NCBI RefSeq assembly: GCF_029211125.1 | Contig: NZ_JARGEN010000058.1 | Location: 93,093-157,092, forward strand | Direction of reading: 5' to 3' | Source: Curvibacter soli | Lineage (GTDB): Bacteria > Pseudomonadota > Gammaproteobacteria > Burkholderiales > Burkholderiaceae_C | Length of the DNA: 64,000 bases | Shown: piece after piece, positions 58,194 to 64,000 of the stretch | Position numbering within the stretch: the first letter of the stretch is position 1 | Layout of the letters: every line of letters starts with the position of its first letter | Position numbers and translations under genes: made by a program | The notes under the pieces: model-generated | Seen by the model: only the letters and a program-made list of their open reading frames with translations | Database searches by the model: none | Told to the model about the DNA's origin: nothing

Positions 58194-58251
58194 CTCCCGC
58201 CATCGCGGTGGGCCGCGCCGCGCGTCCGCCGTCCCTTTGAAGAGGATTCCC

Positions 58252-60396
58252 ATGCCGCTGGCATCCCACCGCACCGCGCCCGCCGCGGCGCCTCCTGAAA
58301 GCTACCTCACCACCAGCCAGGGTCTGCGCATCTCCGACAACCACAATTCGCTGAAGTCGGGCGTGCGCGGGCCCACGCTGCTCGAAGACTTCATCTTGCG
58401 CGAGAAGATCACGCACTTCGACCACGAACGCATCCCCGAGCGCGTGGTGCATGCGCGCGGCAGCGCCGCGCACGGCTATTTCCAGCCCTACCGGTCGCTG
58501 GCCAGCGTCACGCAGGCGGCATTCCTGCAGGACCCGCAGCAGAAGACGCCGGTGTTCGTGCGCTTTTCCACCGTCGCGGGCGGCGCGGGCTCCGCCGACA
58601 CGGTGCGCGACGTGCGCGGCTTCGCGGTGAAGTTCTACACGCAGCAGGGCAACTACGACCTCGTGGGCAACAACATCCCGGTGTTCTTCATCCAGGACGC
58701 GATGAAGTTCCCGGACCTCATCCACGCCCTCAAGCCCGAGCCGCGCCACGGCATGCCGCAGGCGGCCAGCGCGCACGACACGTTCTGGGATTTCGCCTCC
58801 CTCATGCCCGAGGCCACGCATATGCTGATGTGGCTCATGTCCGACCGCGCGCTGCCGCGCAGCCTGCGCATGATGCAAGGCTTCGGCGTGCACACTTTCC
58901 GCTTCATAAACGCTGCGGGCGACGTGCATTTCGTCAAGTTCCACTGGAAGCCCAAGCTAGGCATGCACGGCCTGGCGTGGGACGAGGCGCAGAAGATCGC
59001 GGGCAAGGACCCGGACTTCCACCGCCGCGACCTCTGGAGCGCCATCGCCCAGGGCCATTTCCCCGAGTGGGAACTGGGCGTGCAGATGGTGCCCGCAGGC
59101 CAGGAGCAGTCGCTGGGCATCGAGCTGCTCGACCCTACGAAGCTGATCCCCGAGGAACTGGTTCCCGTGGAGCCCATCGGCCGGATGGTGCTGGACCGCA
59201 ACCCCGGCAACTTCTTCGCCGAGACCGAGCAGGTCGCCTTCCACCCCGGCCACCTGGTGCCGGGCATCGATTTCAGCAACGATCCGCTGCTGCAGGGGCG
59301 GCTGTTCTCGTACACCGACACGCAGCTCTCGCGCCTGGGTGGCCCCAACTTCCATCAACTGCCGATCAACCGCGCCGTCTGTCCCGTGCACAACTTCCAG
59401 CGCGACGGCATGCATTGCCAGGCCCCGCAGGCGGAGCGCGTGGCCTACGAGCCCCATACCCTGGGCCCCGCGGCCACGGAGATGCGCGTGGACGGCGACG
59501 CTCTGGGCTTCCAGACGCAGCCCGACACGGGCGACGACGCGCCGGGCGGCAAGCAGCGCGGGCGCAGTCCTTCGTTCCACGACCATTTCTCGCAGGCCAC
59601 GCTGTTCTGGAACAGCCAGAGCCCGGCGGAGAAGGAGCACATCGTGGCCGCCTTCCGCTTCGAGCTGTCGAAAGTGCAGACGCCCGAGGTTCGCCAGCGC
59701 ATGGTGGACAACCTCGCCTGCGTCGATGCCAGGCTGGCGCGCAAGGTGGCGTCGGACATCGGCGTCGGCGCGCCCGACGCGCAGGCCGCCGCGGGGCGCG
59801 CGGGTTTCCGGGTGCCCGATGCGGCGATGCCGGCCCTGGCGCTGACGGAATCCGCCGCCCTCAGCATGGCCGTGCGCGGGGCCGCGCCGGTCGCCACGCG
59901 CACGGTGGCGGTACTGGTGCACGACGGCATGGATGCGCTCGCGCTGCGCCCCGTGCTGCAGCAACTGGAAAAAGCCGGGCTGGCCTGCGGCACCGTCGGC
60001 CTGCGTCTGGGGTCGGTGGCGACCATGGGCAAGCGTAAATTCATGGTGGAGCACAGCTTCGCCACCATGCCGTCCGTGCTGTTCGACGCTGTGCTCGTGG
60101 CCGGCGGCGCGGATTGCGCCCAGGCGCTGTGCGCGCTGGGCGATGCGCGGCACTACGTGCAGGAAGCCTACAAGCACGGCAAGCCGATCTGCGCCGTGGA
60201 TGAGGGCGTGGCACTGCTCGCGGGGCTGGGCATCGCGCCCGGCCAGGCAGCCGCCGACGTGGCGCTGGCCCACCCCGGCGTGGTGGTGGGCAGCGCGCGG
60301 GGCGAGGACGGCACCGCCCTGGCCCTGGCATTCATGCAGGCCATCGCGCAGCACCGGCACTGGGGCCGCGAGGATGCCGGCGGCGTCGCCGCCTGA
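58252..60396 (+). CDS. katE: Large-subunit monofunctional catalase (HPII type)
   Basis: Breaks down hydrogen peroxide. 714 residues, clade 2. Catalytic His67 in ERVVHARGSAAHG, Asn140/141 in DLVGNNIPVFF, and the haem-ligand Tyr in RLFSYTDTQLSRLGGPN. The extra C-terminal flavodoxin/DJ-1-like domain (about 565-714; VAVLVHDGMDAL, then VLVAGGADCAQAL) marks the large class. ATG 58252 with AAGAGG seven bases upstream is preferred over a TTG five codons earlier. Confidence 0.96.
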   Translation: MPLASHRTAPAAAPPESYLTTSQGLRISDNHNSLKSGVRGPTLLEDFILREKITHFDHERIPERVVHARGSAAHGYFQPYRSLASVTQAAFLQDPQQKTPVFVRFSTVAGGAGSADTVRDVRGFAVKFYTQQGNYDLVGNNIPVFFIQDAMKFPDLIHALKPEPRHGMPQAASAHDTFWDFASLMPEATHMLMWLMSDRALPRSLRMMQGFGVHTFRFINAAGDVHFVKFHWKPKLGMHGLAWDEAQKIAGKDPDFHRRDLWSAIAQGHFPEWELGVQMVPAGQEQSLGIELLDPTKLIPEELVPVEPIGRMVLDRNPGNFFAETEQVAFHPGHLVPGIDFSNDPLLQGRLFSYTDTQLSRLGGPNFHQLPINRAVCPVHNFQRDGMHCQAPQAERVAYEPHTLGPAATEMRVDGDALGFQTQPDTGDDAPGGKQRGRSPSFHDHFSQATLFWNSQSPAEKEHIVAAFRFELSKVQTPEVRQRMVDNLACVDARLARKVASDIGVGAPDAQAAAGRAGFRVPDAAMPALALTESAALSMAVRGAAPVATRTVAVLVHDGMDALALRPVLQQLEKAGLACGTVGLRLGSVATMGKRKFMVEHSFATMPSVLFDAVLVAGGADCAQALCALGDARHYVQEAYKHGKPICAVDEGVALLAGLGIAPGQAAADVALAHPGVVVGSARGEDGTALALAFMQAIAQHRHWGREDAGGVAA

Positions 60397-60404
60397 GCGC
60401 GGGC

Positions 60405-60800
60405 CTACTGCGACAGTGGCGTGACCGCCTCCCGCAGCAGACCGCCGCCTTCCACGCTGCCGCTGGTGGTGCCGCCGCCGGACATGCGGGCCCTGCAGTC
60501 CGAGCGGTCTTCCGCACTCTTGAACACGGCACAGCGCTGCAGCGCATTGCGTTCATAGGTCGCGGCATCGCCGCCGGCCAATTGGCCGGCGCGCTCGGCC
60601 TGCAGTGCGGCCTCGGCTTCGTGCAGGCAGGCGGCCTGGCTTTCCTGCGACTGGCTGCGCAGGCAGTCCTGGCGGTACAGCCGGTAGCGCTGCTGGGCCG
60701 CATCGCCGGGCGCGGCATGGGCGGCAGCGCCCAGCAGGGCCGCCGCGCAGAACAGCAGCGGTGCATACACGGTGGAACGGGTGGGAGTAAGGAACATCAT
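60405..60800 (-). CDS. Small exported protein of unknown function
   Basis: 131 residues. Signal peptide with VYAPLLFCAAALLGAAAHA, cleavage after A-x-A. The mature part has four Cys, RYRLYRQDCLRSQSQESQAACLHEAEAALQAER and NALQRCAVFKSAEDRSDCRARM, then a Gly/Ser-rich tail GGGTTSGSVEGGGLLRE. The even Cys number suggests two disulfides. ATG 60800 has AAAGG seven bases upstream. Family not recognised by name. Converges with katE. Confidence 0.75.
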   Translation of the reverse strand: MMFLTPTRSTVYAPLLFCAAALLGAAAHAAPGDAAQQRYRLYRQDCLRSQSQESQAACLHEAEAALQAERAGQLAGGDAATYERNALQRCAVFKSAEDRSDCRARMSGGGTTSGSVEGGGLLREAVTPLSQ

Positions 60801-60992
60801 GGCAATACCTTTCGATGGCAAGCATCCCGCTGCGGGGACGACGGTTGCAGCGTAGGCCGCGCGTGCCCGCCCTACCTGTCGGACAGTTGGGCCGCCGCCC
60901 GGCCCCGGTATCGACGGCGCACGTAGGACGCCGCTGGCAGAAGCCCGCCGGTAAGATACCAAGCTTTGCCCGCCCGCGGCTGGACATCCGCC

Positions 60993-61691
60993 ATGGCCCA
61001 CACGCCCATTGCCGCCCGGCCCCTGGCGGCCATCCTCGATCTCGACGGCACCCTGGTGGACACCCTGGGCGACTTCGTCCACGCGCTGGGTGGCATGCTG
61101 GCCGACCTGTCGCTGCCGCCCGTGGGCAGGGCCGAGGTCGAGACGATGGTGGGCAAGGGCTCCGAGCACCTGATTCGCGCCGTGCTGGCCCACGTGCTGG
61201 GGCAGGCGCCCGGCGCGGCGGCGGTGCAGGCGCTGTACCCGCGCGCCCGGGACCGCTACCAGGACCACTACCGCGCCGTCAACGGCCGCCATGCCACGGT
61301 CTACCCCGGCGCGGTGCTGGGGCTGGAGCGCCTGTGCGGCCTGGGCCTGCCGCTGGCCTGCCTGACCAACAAGCCCACGGCCTTCGCGCTGCCGCTGTTG
61401 CGCGCCAAGGGGCTGGACGGCTTCTTCGCCCATGTCTTCGGCGGCGACAGCTTCGCGCGCAAGAAGCCCGACCCGCTGCCGCTCCTGAAGACCTGCGCGG
61501 CGCTGGGCACGCCGCCCGCGCGCACGCTGATGGTGGGGGATTCGAGCAACGACGCCCTGGCCGCGCGCGGCGCGGGCTGCCCCGTGGTGCTGGTGACCTA
61601 CGGCTACAACCACGGCGTGCCGGTGCGCGCGGTGGATGCGGACGGCTTTGTCGATGCGCTGGCCGACCTGCAAATGCTCCCGAAAAAATAG
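60993..61691 (+). CDS. gph: Phosphoglycolate phosphatase (HAD family)
   Basis: 232-residue HAD hydrolase that removes phosphate from 2-phosphoglycolate. Motif I DLDGTLVDT with the nucleophilic Asp, motif II CLTNKP, motif III KKPDPLPLL and motif IV MVGDSSNDALAARGAG are intact. ATG 60993 is preferred over a TTG 27 bases upstream. The last five codons and stop come from the dispersed repeat copy C. Immediately upstream of the trp leader region, the order common in this group. Confidence 0.93.
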   Translation: MAHTPIAARPLAAILDLDGTLVDTLGDFVHALGGMLADLSLPPVGRAEVETMVGKGSEHLIRAVLAHVLGQAPGAAAVQALYPRARDRYQDHYRAVNGRHATVYPGAVLGLERLCGLGLPLACLTNKPTAFALPLLRAKGLDGFFAHVFGGDSFARKKPDPLPLLKTCAALGTPPARTLMVGDSSNDALAARGAGCPVVLVTYGYNHGVPVRAVDADGFVDALADLQMLPKK

Positions 61692-61723
61692 CTGCCACCG
61701 CAGGTAATACGGGCGCTGGGGCC
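61676..61723 (-). repeat. dispersed 48-bp repeat, copy C
   Basis: On the minus strand begins GGCCCCAGCGCCCG, has CTGCGGTGGCAGCTAT in the middle and ends GGGAGC. It overlaps the 3' end of gph, giving its final Lys-Lys and TAG stop, and extends into the trp leader region. Confidence 0.75.
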
Positions 61724-61769
61724 GGTTTTCATCAGAAAAATAGTGGGCCCCAACGCCCGCCGGACGCCG

Positions 61770-61786
61770 TTTGCTACACTTTGGAC
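61770..61786 (+). promoter_or_regulatory. Possible extended -10 promoter of the trp leader
   Basis: TGCTACACT has the TG-N-TANNNT form of an extended -10, with TACACT at 61775-61780. The predicted start point would fall at or next to the leader ATG (61787), implying a leaderless leader-peptide mRNA. No good -35 is visible. Confidence 0.4.
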
Positions 61787-61873
61787 ATGTTCATTCACCA
61801 TGTTTTCACCACAGGTTGCGGCGACCGGGGAGCCTGGCCCTGGCGCAAGCCTGCGACATCGGCACGCATCTGA
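61787..61873 (+). CDS. trpL: Tryptophan operon leader peptide
   Basis: 28-codon reading frame, MFIHHVFTTGCGDRG then AWPWRKPATSARI, stop TGA 61871-61873. Two Trp codons separated by one Pro (TGG CCC TGG) near the middle are the mark of a ribosome-stalling attenuator peptide. It lies about 130 bp before trpE with hairpin-forming sequence between. The start codon sits almost at the predicted transcription start, as in leaderless trpL of some alphaproteobacteria. Strong by context, untested. Confidence 0.78.
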   Translation: MFIHHVFTTGCGDRGAWPWRKPATSARI

Positions 61874-61953
61874 GCATCTGGCGCACGCGCGCCCCGCTGC
61901 TCCCGCAGCCCGCCCGGCAGCCTGGTCCCGGCGGCGCTTTCCCCGAATGAACT

Positions 61954-61984
61954 GTGGCGCCTTGAGCTTCCCGCGCGGCGCCAC
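61954..61984 (+). promoter_or_regulatory. Hairpin in the trpE leader (attenuator candidate)
   Basis: GTGGCGCC and GGCGCCAC form a perfect 8-bp stem with a 15-base loop, ending seven bases before the GGAGG ribosome-binding site of trpE (61991-61995). No U-tract follows, so it might act on translation of trpE or be one of several alternative pairings rather than a simple terminator. Confidence 0.45.
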
Positions 61985-62005
61985 GAGCTTGGAGGCTCCC
62001 GTCCC

Positions 62006-63505
62006 GTGATCACCGAAATCGAATTCAAAAGTCTCGCCGGCCAGGGCTACAACCGCATCCCGCTGATGGCCGAGGCGTTCGCCGACCTCGAAACCCCGCT
62101 CTCGCTCTACCTCAAGCTGGCCCACGCCCCGGGCGGCGGGCGCAACAGCTTCCTGCTCGAATCCGTCGTCGGCGGCGAGCGCTTCGGGCGCTACAGCTTC
62201 ATCGGCCTGCCCGCGCGCACCTTGCTGCGCGCCAGCGGCTTCGGCGCCGCCGCCAGGACCGAGGTGGTGACCGACGGCCAGGTGGTGGAAACTGCCGCGG
62301 GCAACCCGCTGGATTTCATCGCCGCCTACCAGAAGCGCTTCAAGGTGGCGCTCAGCCCCGGCCTGCCGCGCTTCTGCGGCGGGCTGGCAGGCTATTTCGG
62401 CTACGACGCGGTGCGCTACATCGAGAAGAAGCTCGAGGCCACCTGCCCGCCCGATACCCTGGGCTGCCCCGACATCCTGCTGCTGCAGTGCGAGGAGGTG
62501 GCCGTGATCGACAACCTCTCGGGCCGGCTCTACCTTATCGTCTACGCCGATCCGGCGCGGCCCGAGGCCTACGCCACGGCCAGGAAGCGCCTGCGCGAAC
62601 TGAAGGGGCAGTTGCGCTACTCGGTCAGTGCGCCGCAGATCCTGCCCACCCAGGGCCACGCGCCCGAGCGCGAGTTCGCCAAGGCCGACTACCTGGCCAC
62701 CGTGGAGCGCGCCCAGGAGCTGATCTTCGCGGGGGACTTCATGCAGGTACAGGTGGGCCAGCGCATCAGCAAGCGCTTCACCGAAAGCCCGCTGTCGCTG
62801 TACCGGACGCTGCGCTCGCTCAACCCCAGCCCCTACATGTACTACTACGACTTCGGCGACTTCCAGGTCGTGGGCGCCTCGCCCGAGATCCTGGTGCGGC
62901 AGGAGAAGGTGCGTGAAGGACAAAAGATCACGATCCGCCCGCTGGCCGGCACCCGCCCGCGCGGCGCCACGCCCGAGCAGGACAAGGCCGCCGAGGCCGA
63001 GCTGATCGCCGACCCGAAGGAGCGCGCCGAGCATGTCATGCTGATCGACCTGGCGCGCAACGACATCGGGCGCATCGCCAAGACCGGCACGGTCAAGGTG
63101 ACCGAGCAGTTCGTGGTGGAGCGCTACAGCCACGTGATGCACATCGTGAGCAACGTCGAGGGCATCCTGAACGACGGCATGACCAACATGGACGTGCTGC
63201 GCGCCACCTTCCCCGCCGGCACGCTGACCGGCGCGCCCAAGGTGCACGCCATGGAACTGATCGACCGGCTGGAGCCCAGCAAGCGCGGCCTGTACGGCGG
63301 CGCCTGCGGCTACCTGAGCTACGCCGGTGACATGGACGTGGCCATCGCCATCCGCACCGGCGTCATCAAGAACGGCAGGCTCTACGTGCAGGCGGCCGCC
63401 GGCGTGGTGGCCGATTCCGTGCCTGAGTTGGAATGGAAGGAAACCGAGGCCAAGGCCCGCGCGCTGCTGCGCGCGGCCGAACTGGTGGAAGAAGGATTGG
63501 AGTAA
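62006..63505 (+). CDS. trpE: Anthranilate synthase component I
   Basis: Makes anthranilate from chorismate with ammonia delivered by TrpG. 499 residues. The N-domain contains the feedback site region LLESVVGGERFGRYSFIG. The chorismate-binding domain has IFAGDFMQVQVGQRISKRF, IRPLAGTRPRGATPEQD, LIDLARNDIGRI, VMHIVSNVEG and the ending GGACGYLSYAGDMDVAIAIRT. Start is GTG 62006 after GGAGG. Preceded by the trpL leader and followed by the chorismate mutase gene 6 bp later. Confidence 0.97.
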   Translation: MITEIEFKSLAGQGYNRIPLMAEAFADLETPLSLYLKLAHAPGGGRNSFLLESVVGGERFGRYSFIGLPARTLLRASGFGAAARTEVVTDGQVVETAAGNPLDFIAAYQKRFKVALSPGLPRFCGGLAGYFGYDAVRYIEKKLEATCPPDTLGCPDILLLQCEEVAVIDNLSGRLYLIVYADPARPEAYATARKRLRELKGQLRYSVSAPQILPTQGHAPEREFAKADYLATVERAQELIFAGDFMQVQVGQRISKRFTESPLSLYRTLRSLNPSPYMYYYDFGDFQVVGASPEILVRQEKVREGQKITIRPLAGTRPRGATPEQDKAAEAELIADPKERAEHVMLIDLARNDIGRIAKTGTVKVTEQFVVERYSHVMHIVSNVEGILNDGMTNMDVLRATFPAGTLTGAPKVHAMELIDRLEPSKRGLYGGACGYLSYAGDMDVAIAIRTGVIKNGRLYVQAAAGVVADSVPELEWKETEAKARALLRAAELVEEGLE

Positions 63506-63511
63506 AGCCGC

Positions 63512-63865
63512 ATGTCACAGCACCTCAGCATCCCCATGGAGCATTGCGAAACCATGGCCGACGTGCGCCGCCACATCGACGCGCTAGACGACCGCATCGT
63601 CGCCCTGATATCCGAGCGCAGCGGCTACGTGGCCCAGGCCGCGCGCATCAAGGACAGCGCCGACCAGGTGTACGACGGCCCGCGCATCGAGTTCATCGTC
63701 AGCCGCGTGCGTGCCGGCGCGCGCAGCTTCGGCGCGCCCGAGGATGTGCTCGAAGCCACCTACCGGGCCATGGTGGACGCGTTCATCGCGTTCGAGGGCC
63801 GCACGTTCGAGCGCATCCGCGCCGCCCAGTCGCCCGAGACTCCGTCCGCGGGAGGTGCCGCATGA
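63512..63865 (+). CDS. Chorismate mutase type II (AroQ/PchB-like)
   Basis: 117-residue all-helical protein. MADVRRHIDALDDRIVALISERSGYVAQAARIK holds the conserved Arg and Lys residues of the AroQ fold, with VSRVRAGARSFGAPEDVLEATYRAMVDAFIAFE in the second half. It turns chorismate into prephenate or is an isochorismate pyruvate-lyase-like relative. Located inside the trp operon between trpE and trpG, its stop overlaps the trpG start (ATGA). This placement is common in Comamonadaceae (recall, not checked). Confidence 0.9.
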   Translation: MSQHLSIPMEHCETMADVRRHIDALDDRIVALISERSGYVAQAARIKDSADQVYDGPRIEFIVSRVRAGARSFGAPEDVLEATYRAMVDAFIAFEGRTFERIRAAQSPETPSAGGAA

Positions 63866-63930
63866 GGCTGCTGATGATCGGCAACTACGATTTAGATCCA
63901 CTGAGGAGGGCCACAGAGTTTCGAGAGTAG
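63862..63930 (+). pseudogene. trpG start, interrupted after ten codons
   Basis: MRLLMIGNYD matches the start of TrpG/PabA glutamine amidotransferases (usually continuing SFTYN), but from 63892 the sequence becomes unrelated (LDPLRRATEFRE then TAG 63928-63930). The join lies exactly where the conserved Asp-Ser-Phe-Thr should follow. Either a mobile element entered here or a rearrangement or assembly join occurred. Confidence 0.8.
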
Positions 63931-64000
63931 TTACTAGGACTTACGCAAAAGCCATGGAGAGCGATGGACTTCTGAGTTCCTGACGCAAGTAGTCTGAGAG
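63892..64000. mobile_element. Suspected insertion-sequence end or foreign join, cut by window
   Basis: Composition drops and homology to trpG ends at about 63891. The segment contains ACTAGGACTTACGCAAAAG, the kind of sequence seen at IS ends, and a CTGACGCAAGTAGTCTGAG stretch. No transposase frame is visible in the 109 bases available. Family cannot be assigned. Confidence 0.45.

Overview
This is a GC-rich, gene-dense bacterial chromosome segment. Its gene content and order point to a betaproteobacterium, most likely of the family Comamonadaceae (Acidovorax/Alicycliphilus/Delftia-like). Evidence for this: divergent gatCAB and mreBCD-mrdA, a Bug-type solute-binding protein beside a CaiB-type CoA transferase, a PHA synthase with a phasin, the Gcr-type membrane protein, and trpE followed by a chorismate mutase. 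This assignment is inference from gene families; no rRNA, tRNA, CRISPR array or complete insertion sequence was seen.

Layout. 1-8.3 kb: 3' part of galE, a Cpx-like two-component pair with a CpxR-box-like site upstream, ampG, an AraC regulator carrying four 30-bp tandem repeats, an EamA transporter, a metallo-hydrolase and an M48 protease. 8.4-12 kb: a foreign-looking AAA ATPase gene sits between a broken xth 3' end and the intact xth gene, with 54-bp direct repeats at the two edges; pyrE and a DUF4124 protein follow. 12-17 kb: gatC-gatA and gatB are separated by a type II restriction-modification pair, and the endonuclease gene carries an in-frame 163-bp MITE-like element. 17-22 kb: mreB, terminator, mreC-mreD-mrdA. 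22-27.6 kb: LysR, CoA transferase, MaoC and Bug genes, a dead TauE permease, and amtB behind a sigma-54-type promoter with an NtrC-like site. 27.7-38.7 kb: housekeeping genes including rlmL, a GltB-like protein, opgG, bglX, pncC and pgpA. 38.8-51.2 kb: a long minus-strand block with ackA, a MaoC-phosphotransacetylase fusion, a phasin, an RbbA-type ABC export system (permease, ATPase, HlyD, NodT), a decayed fabI and phaC, with a TetR-type operator and a decayed tetR upstream. 51.2-60.4 kb: thiL, ybdK, a cation/proton antiporter, the Gcr-like protein, apaG, rpe and katE. 60.4-64 kb: a small secreted protein, gph, a trp leader peptide (Trp-Pro-Trp), trpE, a chorismate mutase, and trpG broken after ten codons by unrelated sequence at the window edge.

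The signal that ties the window together is a family of eight dispersed 48-49-bp repeats, found on both strands. Two are intergenic, three overlap gene 3' ends and supply the last codons and stop, and three lie in frame inside genes (pncC, rlmL, thiL). Together with the MITE in the restriction gene, the xth duplication and several pseudogenes (xth tail, tauE, fabI, tetR, trpG), this shows a genome in which small mobile sequences repeatedly enter genes, sometimes without breaking them.

Functionally, the window combines cell-wall growth and recycling (mre, mrdA, ampG), periplasmic glucan metabolism (opgG, bglX), carbon storage and acetyl-CoA overflow (phaC, phasin, pta/ackA), nitrogen uptake (amtB), translation accuracy (gatCAB, rlmL) and the start of the tryptophan pathway.
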